A stretch of 64,000 nt of DNA from positions 1-64,000 of the forward strand of contig NZ_JYKA01000011.1 of NCBI RefSeq assembly GCF_001676875.1. The letters run 5' to 3'. Each line of letters starts with the position of its first letter. Within the stretch, counting starts at the first letter, position 1. Source of the DNA: Chromobacterium subtsugae. Lineage in GTDB: Bacteria > Pseudomonadota > Gammaproteobacteria > Burkholderiales > Chromobacteriaceae. The notes below the pieces were generated by a model, which was not told the DNA's origin, did no database searches, and saw only the letters and a program-made list of their open reading frames with translations. Position numbers and translations under genes: made by a program. Below, in pieces: positions 7,947 to 16,017 of this stretch.

Positions 7947-9219
7947 AAAAAGTACCCTTCGCCGTGAATTCCGGCTTTTTATCGTTGAGCGTCACCTCGA
8001 CGGCATCGAGCGTCATATTGCCGGCCCGCTCCATCAAACCCGGCACCGAATCCAGGAACGCCAGATGGCCCTGCATGCTCCAGCTGCCCTTGGCCAGCGC
8101 GGGCAGCTTGCCCACCCGCCCCTTCAGCTCTTGGGGCAACGGCACCAAGGGGTCAACCTTGCCCAATACCACGGCCATCAGCTTGTCCTCGTTCTTGCCT
8201 GTTTTCCCCATATCATCCAGCGCCTGCATCCGCACGCCGGCCGTCATGTAGAACTTTGATACGTCCACCGGAGCGGACTGCAGCGCGGCCTGCGCCTCCG
8301 GCAGGGGCACGACTTCCGTCGCGCTGCCCATGTCCAGGAACTGCACCGTCTTGCGTTGCTCCAGCAAGGTCTGGAAGTTGCCGCCGTCCTGGCGCTTCCA
8401 GTTGATCGTGCATCCCTTTTCCTTGCAGGAAATATTGCCCACCCGCCAGCCGCCCACCTCGAACGGCAACTGCTGCACCACCGCCAGCACCGTCCTGGCG
8501 TATGCCGCGCCATGATTGAGCGGCGCCTGCTTCAGCGCGCTCTGCATCTGGTTGCGGTAAGTCGTCATCGGGTCCGGCTGCTGGCTGGCCGCCGCGTCCA
8601 GCGCGGCCAGCCTGTCTTTTTCCTGCTGCTGCATCCACCACCAGCCGCCACCAGCCGCCACGCCCAGCGCCACGAACAACAAGGCGACGCCCAACAGCCG
8701 CGTCCCCGGCAGCGGCTGCAGCCGGTAGGCCGCCTTTTCCTCGTCGGTCAGCGAGGTGACGATGTCTTCCAGGTTGACGTGCCGAGTGACCTGCAGCATG
8801 TCGTCGTCGATATCGCCCAGGATGGTGACGCCGGTGCCGACCTCCTGGATGAACTGGCGCGCGGCGTCCAGCGCCGCCTCGCGGGCGATGACCCGGTCCT
8901 GCATCGGCTTGCCGTCGTGGATCGCCACCAGCACCAGCCGGGACGGGTCCTCCGGATCCTGATGCAGGAACAGGATGTTCGGATCGTCCGACACCTCCCG
9001 CAGCAAGCCGGCCAGCGCGAAAAGCTCGCTCTTGCGCCCCTTGGCCGGCAGATTCGCCAGGCCAGCCACCCGGACGCCCAGCGCGTTCTGCAACACCAGG
9101 CATTGCTTGGCGCCGCGGCGCGAAGCCAGTTCGCGAACCTCTTCGGACTCCTTGCTCAGCCCCAGCAGCGGTTCCCACTGGACCTCGACCGCCAGGTTGC
9201 CGAAAAGCACTCTGGCCAT
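7936..9219 (-). CDS. pilO: Type IVb pilus inner-membrane protein PilO
   Basis: 427-residue protein of the PilO2/R64 PilO family, a bitopic inner-membrane component of the pilus machine. The N-terminal about 190 residues are cytoplasmic and end in a DEEKAAYRL segment. One transmembrane helix follows (about 198-215, LLGVALLFVALGVAAGGGWWW) and then a periplasmic domain with a likely disulfide (CKEKGC). It begins one base after the pilN stop and overlaps pilP. Size and order match R64 (about 430 residues). Confidence 0.85.
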   Translation of the reverse strand: MARVLFGNLAVEVQWEPLLGLSKESEEVRELASRRGAKQCLVLQNALGVRVAGLANLPAKGRKSELFALAGLLREVSDDPNILFLHQDPEDPSRLVLVAIHDGKPMQDRVIAREAALDAARQFIQEVGTGVTILGDIDDDMLQVTRHVNLEDIVTSLTDEEKAAYRLQPLPGTRLLGVALLFVALGVAAGGGWWWMQQQEKDRLAALDAAASQQPDPMTTYRNQMQSALKQAPLNHGAAYARTVLAVVQQLPFEVGGWRVGNISCKEKGCTINWKRQDGGNFQTLLEQRKTVQFLDMGSATEVVPLPEAQAALQSAPVDVSKFYMTAGVRMQALDDMGKTGKNEDKLMAVVLGKVDPLVPLPQELKGRVGKLPALAKGSWSMQGHLAFLDSVPGLMERAGNMTLDAVEVTLNDKKPEFTAKGTFYVQ

Positions 9220-9220
9220 G

Positions 9221-10930
9221 TCACACTCCCTCGGTGAGCTGCGGCGTGATCACGATGATGGTTTCGTCGTCGCCCTGTTCCGCCGTTTTGGTGCCGCCCT
9301 CGTAATTGAACGCGCCCTTGCGGGTAGTGTTGTTCTTGGCGCGGCGGAAACCGCTCAGAATCAGCGTCTGCCCCGACTTCAGCGACGCGCGCTGCATGGT
9401 CTGCACCGCCGAGGTGATCGGCGTCTGGATGCTGCTGCTATTGCTGCTGTCGCCGCCCGACGAGGCTTCCTTGATTTCGATCAGCTCGGACAGGTCGATC
9501 TGCACTTGCAGCATCACGCTGCGGTTGTCCAGCAAGGTGGGCAGCAGGTTCATCACGAAACCGGTGGTCACCACGCCCGGCGTCAGGCCGACGCTGGGCG
9601 CCGAGCCATTGGAGCCCGGCGTCGAGGTGATGCTGGCCAGATAGCCCTGGTTGTTGGTGACGGCCACCGGCGCCGGCTGGTTGTTCAGCGTCACCACATT
9701 GGTGTTCACCACCGTGCTGACCCGCCCCTGCTGGCTCAATGCCTGCAGCAAAATCTTGGAACCGTTGAACTGCCCGGAATTCATGGTGACGCCGAACTGG
9801 CCGGCGCCTTCCATCGGCTTGCCGAACGCCGAGCTGAATGTGCTGCCCCAACCGCTGTTGGCCGATTGGTACACAAGCTTCCAATCGATGCCGGCCGCGC
9901 TCTTCTCGCTGAGGCTGACCGTGAACACCTGCACCGACAAGCTCACCTGGCGGCCCAGCACCGCGTTTTCGCCATCGATGTACTGCCGCACCCGCTCCAC
10001 CACGTCGGCGGAGTCGGTGACGGTGATGGAGCTGGTCATTTCCGACGGCATCGCCTTACCCATAGGCGACAGCATGCTATTGACGGTGTCGCTCAGCTTG
10101 TCCCAGTAGCGCAGTTCGGAGGTCATGCTGACCGAAGAGTCCGAACCGAAGTTGATCGACGAACCGCCGCCGCCGCCGCTGCCGCTGCCGCTACTGCTGC
10201 CGCCGCTGCCGCCGGACGTGGTTTGCGAGCTCTTGCCGACCTTGGCCGAATAGGTGGATACGCCGGGCATGGTCTTGATCTGGAAGGTGCGGGTCACCAG
10301 GCGAGAGAATTCCACCACGCCGTTGCGGTAGCTCCAGTTGGTGCCGGTTTTGTTCGCCACCGCGTCCAGCAGGCCGCGCAAGGTGCCGGAGTAGTTCAGC
10401 TGCGCCCGCGGCTCGGCGTCCTGGGTCTGCGCGCCGGGATACGTGGCAGCGCCCATGCCTCCCATGCCTCCCATCACACCCGAGCCACCCATTCCCATTC
10501 CGCCCGGCAGCGGCGGCATGCCGGCCGGCGGCGTGGGCATGCCCGCTTGCGGGCTGCCGCCATTGGCGTTGTTCTTGCTGGGCGTGATGCCGAAGATATC
10601 GCGCGCCAGCCGGATGGTGACGCCCTGTTCCCTGCCGATCTGCTCGGTCATCAGCGACAACGGCAGCTGGCGGCCGGAGCTGAAACTGGCGCGCTGATCG
10701 AAGCGTGGCGGCAGGCTGTCTATGTCATCCATCACCACCGAGCGCTGGGCGAACCAGGCGCCGGCATCGCGCTCCACCAGCGGCAGCGAAGGGTAGGTCA
10801 GATTGGATTCGGCGCTGCGCATCACCTGCTGCGTTTCCGTCACGCGGTCGTCGGTCTTCTGCAACATGCCGGGCGTGCCGCAACCGGCCAGCAACGTGGT
10901 TCCGCAAAACGCGGCGACAATCTTCTTCAT
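9221..10930 (-). CDS. pilN: Outer-membrane secretin lipoprotein PilN
   Basis: Secretin forming the outer-membrane pore of the thin pilus, 569 residues. It is a lipoprotein (lipobox LAGC, Cys17). Secretin N-domains follow and the C-terminal beta domain includes VTNNQGYLASI and LILSGFRR..NNTTRKG. Two low-complexity insertions stand out: a Gly/Met/Pro-rich stretch (about 125-165) and a Ser/Gly-rich linker (about 236-258). No pilM gene precedes it, unlike R64; the pilL/tcpQ-like gene ends 10 bases upstream. Confidence 0.9.
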   Translation of the reverse strand: MKKIVAAFCGTTLLAGCGTPGMLQKTDDRVTETQQVMRSAESNLTYPSLPLVERDAGAWFAQRSVVMDDIDSLPPRFDQRASFSSGRQLPLSLMTEQIGREQGVTIRLARDIFGITPSKNNANGGSPQAGMPTPPAGMPPLPGGMGMGGSGVMGGMGGMGAATYPGAQTQDAEPRAQLNYSGTLRGLLDAVANKTGTNWSYRNGVVEFSRLVTRTFQIKTMPGVSTYSAKVGKSSQTTSGGSGGSSSGSGSGGGGGSSINFGSDSSVSMTSELRYWDKLSDTVNSMLSPMGKAMPSEMTSSITVTDSADVVERVRQYIDGENAVLGRQVSLSVQVFTVSLSEKSAAGIDWKLVYQSANSGWGSTFSSAFGKPMEGAGQFGVTMNSGQFNGSKILLQALSQQGRVSTVVNTNVVTLNNQPAPVAVTNNQGYLASITSTPGSNGSAPSVGLTPGVVTTGFVMNLLPTLLDNRSVMLQVQIDLSELIEIKEASSGGDSSNSSSIQTPITSAVQTMQRASLKSGQTLILSGFRRAKNNTTRKGAFNYEGGTKTAEQGDDETIIVITPQLTEGV

Positions 10931-10940
10931 GCCTGTTTCC

Positions 10941-11354
10941 TTAGCGTGTCGCGTGGATCACGCGAATGACCTTGTTGGCCTCGTAAACCTTGATGCGGAT
11001 CGGCGTATCGCTGTTCTGCAGCGATTTGGCCACCTGCTCCATCACCTCTAGGAATGTCCCGCTGAACGTCGCCGGGTAGTCGATGGGGAAATCGCGCTCC
11101 ATCTCCCAGGCCAGTTCCCAGCCATTGGCCCTGGCGTAATCGCGCAGGGCCGCCGAAATGCGCCCCTTGCCCGGCACCAGCTTCAGCACGCCGCGCCCCT
11201 GGCCGAACTCGATGGCGCGCCCATCCGCGGCGGGGCCGGCAGTCTCGCTGGCCCCGCCATCCTTGGCCGAGTCGTTGTCCAGATAGAGAAAACCCGCCTC
11301 GGCATGCAGCGCGCACATCAGCAACGACGCCGCGATCAATGTCTTTTGCTTCAT
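10941..11354 (-). CDS. TcpQ/PilL-like periplasmic pilus protein
   Basis: 137-residue secreted protein with a signal peptide (MKQKTLIAASLLMCALHAEA|G). It resembles the TcpQ/PilL C-terminal domain, in GKGRISAALRDYARANGW followed by a beta strand and helix ending in IRIKVYEANKVIRV. TcpQ-type proteins stabilise or target the secretin, which fits its position just before pilN. R64 PilL is longer, so this would be a short version. It is the first gene of the pil unit and follows a promoter-like element at 11380-11398. Confidence 0.7.
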   Translation of the reverse strand: MKQKTLIAASLLMCALHAEAGFLYLDNDSAKDGGASETAGPAADGRAIEFGQGRGVLKLVPGKGRISAALRDYARANGWELAWEMERDFPIDYPATFSGTFLEVMEQVAKSLQNSDTPIRIKVYEANKVIRVIHATR

Positions 11355-11379
11355 GACCCGAACCTTATTGATTCACTTT

Positions 11380-11398
11380 AATAGGTATGATATCAAAC
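11380..11398 (-). promoter_or_regulatory. Shared GTTTGATAT element upstream of the pil unit
   Basis: Minus-strand GTTTGATATCATACCTATT, 26-44 bases before the tcpQ-like start. It matches the pilS element at 15 of 19 positions, and TGATATCAT fits an extended -10. It is flanked by a GGTAT/ATACC inverted repeat (11384-11388 and 11407-11411), which could be an operator. Confidence 0.55.
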
Positions 11399-11433
11399 TT
11401 TTTATGATACCAGTCAAATAAAACGCAACCCGC

Positions 11434-12348
11434 TCAGCCACCCGGCACCGGCATGCCTCTTTGTTGCAGAATCTGCTGGATGGTCAGATTGAGATAACGC
11501 CGCATGATCACCAGGCAACCATACAGGCGCACATCCCGCAAAGGCTTGCGCTCGGCCAGCTCCATGTAATAGTGCGCCATCACCCCGACACCCTCCATGA
11601 ACACCGTTTTGCGCCCCACGCTGGCCAGCGCCGCCCACAGCTCGGGGTGGTCATGGCGAAACAGGATGGGCCGCGCCCAGTCGCAGCGCACCACGCCGTT
11701 CTTCTCGCGATGGTGATGCAGCAGCCTGACCATGGCGGTGGAGCGGTAGGCATGCTTGTCGCAGGCCAGCTTGACCAGCTTGGGGCTGACGCCCAGCTTG
11801 CGCGCGAAGCCCACCAGCAGCGGATCGTTCGGGTTCGACGGCTCGCCCACCTGCTTCTCCAGCGCCGCCAGGAATTTCTCGTCGAAATCCGCCGCCTCGT
11901 GATCCAGGCCGTTGAGGCGCATCCATTCCGCCACCTGGTAGAGCTGTCGCTCCTTCGGATCCAGGCCGCGGGCGCGGATCACCTTGTTGAAGGTCTGGCG
12001 GTTGGCCGGGCGGCCGGACCATACCCGCCGCACCGCATGCTCCTTGCGGATGTGCTTGAGCAGCAAGGGCGCGATCGGCAAGGCGATCAGCCAGCCCAGC
12101 GCGTAGTCGAGCGCGATGGCGCGCGCCAGCGTGGGCTGCTCGCGCAGCCATTCCGCGCCGTGGGCGAACGGCGCGCCCAGCACCGGAATCTTGGCCAGAA
12201 ACAGGTAGCGGCTGTAGGTGCTCTGCATCCACTTCAGCCACAAATGCGGCGCGAAATATATCGCCAGGCCAGCCAAGGCCAGCGCCGCGATGATGACGAA
12301 CACCTTGTCGTCGCCGCCGCCCCCGCCGCCTCCATTGCGCGCCGCCAT
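11434..12348 (-). CDS. dotM: DotM/IcmP/TrbA-family coupling-complex protein
   Basis: Inner-membrane component of the type IVB coupling complex, which works with the DotL/TrbC ATPase. 304 residues: a Gly/Asp-rich N-terminus, two transmembrane helices (about 16-34 and 79-97), then a cytoplasmic domain carrying HAYRSTAMVRLLHHHR, close to the HAF..TAM..LL..AR signature of IcmP/TrbA. The start overlaps the icmT stop (TGATG). DotL itself is not encoded next to it or anywhere in the window, which is unusual because trbA and trbC are close in IncI plasmids. Confidence 0.85.
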   Translation of the reverse strand: MAARNGGGGGGGDDKVFVIIAALALAGLAIYFAPHLWLKWMQSTYSRYLFLAKIPVLGAPFAHGAEWLREQPTLARAIALDYALGWLIALPIAPLLLKHIRKEHAVRRVWSGRPANRQTFNKVIRARGLDPKERQLYQVAEWMRLNGLDHEAADFDEKFLAALEKQVGEPSNPNDPLLVGFARKLGVSPKLVKLACDKHAYRSTAMVRLLHHHREKNGVVRCDWARPILFRHDHPELWAALASVGRKTVFMEGVGVMAHYYMELAERKPLRDVRLYGCLVIMRRYLNLTIQQILQQRGMPVPGG

Positions 12349-12605
12349 CAGTCCGGACTCCGGTAGGCGGGCCGCGCGCGGTACAGGCGGCCGCTGAACT
12401 TGGCCTTGACGTAACGGAAGGCCTGCTCGATCGGCACGCCTTTGTATTCAAACAGGATCAGCGCGCCGAAGATGGCCAGCATCGTCAGCACCGTAAACCA
12501 GTTGAACTTCAGGATCAGCACCGGAAGTATGTAAAACGCCTTGGAATCCAGCCAGGGGGTGAATCGCGGCGACTGGGCGGCAAACACCCACAATTGTCCT
12601 TCCAT
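12348..12605 (-). CDS. icmT: IcmT/TraK-family small membrane protein
   Basis: 85-residue protein with the IcmT layout. A short N-terminus contains SPRFTPWLDSKAFYILPVL, comparable with the R.FGLDARA.FP motif of IcmT. One hydrophobic segment follows (about 38-53) and then a basic C-terminal tail ending in R/K-rich residues. IcmT is an inner-membrane part of the Dot/Icm core; R64 TraK is the conjugative counterpart. It follows the dotB region as traK follows traJ in R64 and is coupled to dotM. Confidence 0.75.
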   Translation of the reverse strand: MEGQLWVFAAQSPRFTPWLDSKAFYILPVLILKFNWFTVLTMLAIFGALILFEYKGVPIEQAFRYVKAKFSGRLYRARPAYRSPD

Positions 12606-12612
12606 GCCTACC

Positions 12613-12864
12613 TCACCAGAGAGAATCTTTTGTCACGACATAATGGGGGCGGCCTTGTTCATCCTTGCCCTTGTAGCGGATGCTGGCGTCCGCCGGCGCC
12701 GCCGCGCTCGTCCCGCTGCCGCCGCCCCAAGAAGCGCCGACCGTGACGCCGGCCAGGAAAATCAGGATGCCCACCGCCGCCAGCAGCGCCTCGTAGGGCA
12801 AGCGGTCGAAAGCCGCCTTCGCCAGCTCGGCGAACTTTGTCGAAGTCTTGTGTTGTGTCATCAT
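12613..12864 (-). CDS. Unrecognised small single-TM protein between dotB and icmT
   Basis: 83 residues: a basic N-terminus, one hydrophobic helix (about 28-45, ALLAAVGILIFLAGVTVGAS), a Gly/Ser/Ala linker and a hydrophilic C-terminus containing YKGKDEQGRPHYVV. I do not recognise a family. It starts five bases after the dotB stop and ends eight bases before icmT, so it is part of the operon. In R64 the position after traK is taken by traL, but I see no clear similarity. A bitopic protein with the C-terminus in the periplasm is the likely topology. Confidence 0.7.
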   Translation of the reverse strand: MMTQHKTSTKFAELAKAAFDRLPYEALLAAVGILIFLAGVTVGASWGGGSGTSAAAPADASIRYKGKDEQGRPHYVVTKDSLW

Positions 12865-12868
12865 CCGC

Positions 12869-13987
12869 TCAACCGCTCATCAGGTATGTAATCACGTCTT
12901 CCTGCCGGACGCGGCCCTGCTCGATCAGGTCCAGCGCGCTTTGCCGCATCGGCTGGCCGTACAGGTTCACCTTCTCCCGCATCAGCTGGAATACCCGTTC
13001 CGAATTGGCGGCGATCTCCTGCGCCACCGTGCCCGCGCTGCCCAGCTTGGTGAAATCCAGGCATTCGCGCACCGGCACGCGCTTGCCGTCGGTGGTCGGC
13101 ACCAAGTGCTGGCACACCACGTATTTCAGCGTGGTGGCCAGGTTGTAGATCATCACCGCGCGCATCGCCTGCGGGAAAAACTTGGACCAGTAGTCGAACA
13201 GCTCCGGGATGGTGTTCGGGTGCATGGTGGCGTACACCAGGTGGCCGGATTGCGCCGCCCAGATCGCCGCCTGCGCGGTTTCCGCGTCCCGCACCTCGCC
13301 CACCAGCATGTGGGTGGGCGCCATCCGCAAATGCGCGCGGATGCCGTCGGAAAAGCTCTCCACCGACGTGCCCACCTGCATCTGGTCTATCACCGCCGTC
13401 GGCGCCGCCACTTTGCCGTAAACGAATTCCACCGGGTCTTCGATGGTGCGCAGAATGCAGGACGAATCCGGCCGCTCCACGTGGTCGCGCAGCAGCGACG
13501 ACAGCGTCGCCGACTTGCCCGAACCAGTGGGGCCGGTCACCAGAATCAAGCCGGAACGCTGGGTGCGGCTGACGTAGATCAGGTCTTCCGGCGTGTCGGC
13601 CTCTTTCAGCGTCCACGGCTCCGGCTTGATGCGGCGGAAGGTGGCCGACGGGCCAGAGGTTTCGCTCTGCATGTCGCGCGCCACGGCCACCCGGTAGCGC
13701 TGGCCGTCCACGCCCTCGTAAACGAAGTCCAGCGAGCGCGCCTTGCCCATCACCATGTCGTAACCGTTGACGTTGTCCTTGTAGGCCGCGGTCAGCAGCT
13801 GGCGCATTTCGTTCTGCTGCAGGCGCCGCTGCATCACCAGCCGGTTGCGGCCGAACACCTTGGCCACCGGGTAGGTGTCTTGCTTGAGGAAGACGTCGCT
13901 GGCGTCGGAGAAGCGGTTGAGCAGGCTTTCCAGATCGGCGCGGCTGACTTTCGAGCTATTGTCGAAATCGTCGTCATGCCCGGACAT
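12869..13987 (-). CDS. dotB: DotB/TraJ-family secretion ATPase
   Basis: Cytoplasmic hexameric ATPase of the type IVB machine, 372 residues from the ATG that overlaps the dotC stop (TGATG). Motifs are Walker A GPTGSGKS (152-159), the Asp box TIEDPVE (181-187), Walker B MLVGEVRD (227-234) and the His box GHLVYATMH (248-256). Length and motif order fit DotB/TraJ. The preceding dotD-dotC-dotB order is exactly R64 traH-traI-traJ. All catalytic residues are present. Confidence 0.92.
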   Translation of the reverse strand: MSGHDDDFDNSSKVSRADLESLLNRFSDASDVFLKQDTYPVAKVFGRNRLVMQRRLQQNEMRQLLTAAYKDNVNGYDMVMGKARSLDFVYEGVDGQRYRVAVARDMQSETSGPSATFRRIKPEPWTLKEADTPEDLIYVSRTQRSGLILVTGPTGSGKSATLSSLLRDHVERPDSSCILRTIEDPVEFVYGKVAAPTAVIDQMQVGTSVESFSDGIRAHLRMAPTHMLVGEVRDAETAQAAIWAAQSGHLVYATMHPNTIPELFDYWSKFFPQAMRAVMIYNLATTLKYVVCQHLVPTTDGKRVPVRECLDFTKLGSAGTVAQEIAANSERVFQLMREKVNLYGQPMRQSALDLIEQGRVRQEDVITYLMSG

Positions 13988-14808
13988 CAGCGGCCTCCTT
14001 CGAAAAATTCGCCGGCGCCCAGATCGTTGATCGCCTTCCAGCGCGGCAGGTCCTTGACGAACACCACCGGCTGCGACACCACCTTGCGCGACACCCTCAC
14101 ATCGATGCCGCCGTCGGCGTCCACCACCTTCTGCTCCTGGCGGACCACCTTGGGCGCGTCCACCATCTGCTTGAGCCACAGCATCTTGTACAGCAGCATG
14201 CCGTTGAAGGTTTCCTTCAGCTGCGCGAGCTTGCTCTCATACGCGCCCTTGGCCGCCGCCACGCCGCTGGCCCAGCCCTGGCGCACGCCGTCGTCCCAGG
14301 CGGCCTTTTCCTCCGGCGTGGCCGGTTTCAGCGCCGCGTCCGGCTCGCGCACTTCCGGCACCGGCTGCTGCATGTAATCCCACCAGCTGGGCGCGGTGGT
14401 GACAAAGCGCGCATCCTCGCGCACCCGGTACGAAGCTTCCACAGACACCATGCTGGTGGGGCTCTCCAGCCGCACGGTATTCTTGGATGACGACAGCACC
14501 GGCGGCAGCAGCGAATCGGGCAACAACAGCCGGGAGAAGTCGAATACCTGCGACAACGTCGCGTCCTGCGACTGCAGCATCGCGTTCAGCCGCTCGCACT
14601 CCCGCGCCTGGCCCAGCTGCGCGCCGTAGGACAGGCCGGCGTTGTAGACCGCGCGCACCTTGAGCGCCGCTTCTTGCGACAGATAGCTTTTCGGCTGCCA
14701 GTTCAGAGCGCTTTGCAACGCGCCGCCATCCTCCTGCGGAATGGAGTCGGCCGCCCAGGCTCCGCCCGCCAGACCGATGGACAACACCCACCAACACAAG
14801 CGCCTCAT
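13987..14808 (-). CDS. dotC: DotC/TraI-family outer-membrane core protein
   Basis: 273-residue secreted protein of the DotC family, part of the DotC-DotD-DotH outer-membrane core. Features include a N-terminal secretion signal (MRRLCWWVLSIGLAGGAWA|A) and the family regions AALKVRAVYNAGLSYGAQ and VFDFSRLLLPDSLLPPVL. A helical region ends near FNGMLLYKMLWLKQM. Legionella DotC is a lipoprotein, but here no Cys follows the hydrophobic stretch. The signal looks cleavable by signal peptidase I, so the protein may be periplasmic or anchored through partners. Confidence 0.88.
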   Translation of the reverse strand: MRRLCWWVLSIGLAGGAWAADSIPQEDGGALQSALNWQPKSYLSQEAALKVRAVYNAGLSYGAQLGQARECERLNAMLQSQDATLSQVFDFSRLLLPDSLLPPVLSSSKNTVRLESPTSMVSVEASYRVREDARFVTTAPSWWDYMQQPVPEVREPDAALKPATPEEKAAWDDGVRQGWASGVAAAKGAYESKLAQLKETFNGMLLYKMLWLKQMVDAPKVVRQEQKVVDADGGIDVRVSRKVVSQPVVFVKDLPRWKAINDLGAGEFFEGGR

Positions 14809-14815
14809 GCCCGCC

Positions 14816-15550
14816 TCACTCTACCCGCTGGTGCAGTCCCAGCGTTTCGCGCACCTTGCGCTCGCCCGCGCCGTCGTCGACATAGGGGCCCACCGCGATC
14901 TGGAACTTGCGGCCCGCCGGCCGGACCTGGGCGGCGAAGCCCTGGTTCTTGTAGCCATCCGCCACTCGCGCCGCCAGCTTGCGGTCGGCGAAGATCCCGC
15001 CGTCCATAGAATACTTCTGGATCAGCGGCTTGGAAGCCGAAGCCTGGAAGGCGGTTTTCGGCTCGCGGGTATCGTTGATGGAGCGCGTGTAGTCCAGCAC
15101 GATGGTGCGCGACTTCTCATCCACCGCCAGCACGAAGGGGAACTGGTCGCCGATGGAGCGCAGCACCGCGATCACCGGCTGCGACGCGCTCTTGATGCGG
15201 ACGATGCTGTCCACGTCGGCCGAGCCGCGCTCCTCGAAGCGCCAGCCTATGCTTTGCGCGATGTCCTGCACGATGCCGTGCGGCACGCCGACGTATTCGG
15301 TGGAATACAGGCGGTTCAGGTCATTGCTGGGCGTGGAGGCCAGGCTGGCCTTCAGGTCCTGCATGGCCTTGTCGCCGCTGTTGACCACCGTCATGCGCGC
15401 CAGCAGCTGCTGGCTGCGCGCGGCATCCTCGGCAGCCTTGGCCAGCATCGCCAGCTCCGGGCTGGCGGCCGCTTGCCGCGCGGCGGGCGCGGCGCAGCCG
15501 GCCAGGGCGCAAGCAAGGCCGGCGATCAGGAATGGCGTAGCAGCTCTCAT
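14816..15550 (-). CDS. dotD: DotD/TraH-like lipoprotein with C-terminal SPOR-like domain
   Basis: 244 residues. I chose the ATG at 15550 because GGAG lies nine bases upstream and it gives a clean lipoprotein signal (LAGC, Cys19). The first half matches DotD: a helical AEDAARSQQLLARM segment and a secretin-N0-like domain (about 86-155, YVGVPHGIVQDIAQSIGW). Residues 176-238 match the SPOR pattern: Y..DGGIF.D..LA..V...YKNQGF.A.V, then FQIAVGPY. SPOR domains bind denuded septal peptidoglycan. DotD proteins are normally shorter, so this is a fusion or extension that could anchor the channel to the wall. Confidence 0.75.
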   Translation of the reverse strand: MRAATPFLIAGLACALAGCAAPAARQAAASPELAMLAKAAEDAARSQQLLARMTVVNSGDKAMQDLKASLASTPSNDLNRLYSTEYVGVPHGIVQDIAQSIGWRFEERGSADVDSIVRIKSASQPVIAVLRSIGDQFPFVLAVDEKSRTIVLDYTRSINDTREPKTAFQASASKPLIQKYSMDGGIFADRKLAARVADGYKNQGFAAQVRPAGRKFQIAVGPYVDDGAGERKVRETLGLHQRVE

Positions 15551-15576
15551 CAAATCGCGCTCCATATATTTACTTT

Positions 15577-15595
15577 GGTAGTAATCATATCAAAC
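15577..15595 (-). promoter_or_regulatory. Shared GTTTGATAT element upstream of the dotD unit
   Basis: Minus-strand GTTTGATATGATTACTACC, 27-45 bases before the dotD start. TGATATGAT fits an extended -10. The core GTTTGATAT is the same as in the other copies, although the downstream half is less conserved (12 of 19 against the pilS copy). Confidence 0.5.
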
Positions 15596-15615
15596 ATTTT
15601 AAAAGCATGCCGGTT

Positions 15616-16017
15616 TTATTGAAGCGTGGCCGGCGGCAGTACCTGCGCCGCCAGATCCGCATCGCCCAACACCTGTTCCAGCTCGCCGCGGCGATAGTCG
15701 AAATCCGACTTCCAGCGCCCGATCTGCTCCGGCACCCGCTCCAGCTTGCGGAACAGCATGGTGCGCGGATGCGCGCCCGCCCACTCGCACAGGCTCAGCA
15801 ACGATTCGTGCGGCATGTCGATCAGCCGCGCCAGCAGCAGATGCGAAGGCAGAAACCCGTGCAGCCGATACCAAACCCCGTCCTGAAAACCGACCGCCGG
15901 CGCGTCCCGCCCTATCCGGCCGCCATGCTCGCGCGCCCAGTCTTCCGGCACCGACACATCGCCCTCCTCGTCGGCGAACCAGTAGGCCAGCATGTCCTGC
16001 CATACTCCGTTGTCCAT
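15616..16017 (-). CDS. Unrecognised 133-residue protein after dotO
   Basis: The ATG at 16017 overlaps the dotO stop (TGATG), fixing this start. The protein is acidic and soluble with no signal or transmembrane segment and is rich in Trp and His. It has an amphipathic helical middle (LLLARLIDMPHESLLSLCEWAG) and a charged region (RKLERVPEQIGRWKSDFDYRRGELEQVL). I recognise no family. The slot after the DotO/TraU ATPase is occupied by traV in R64, without evident similarity. Coupling to dotO suggests a cytoplasmic partner or adaptor of that ATPase. Confidence 0.7.
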   Translation of the reverse strand: MDNGVWQDMLAYWFADEEGDVSVPEDWAREHGGRIGRDAPAVGFQDGVWYRLHGFLPSHLLLARLIDMPHESLLSLCEWAGAHPRTMLFRKLERVPEQIGRWKSDFDYRRGELEQVLGDADLAAQVLPPATLQ

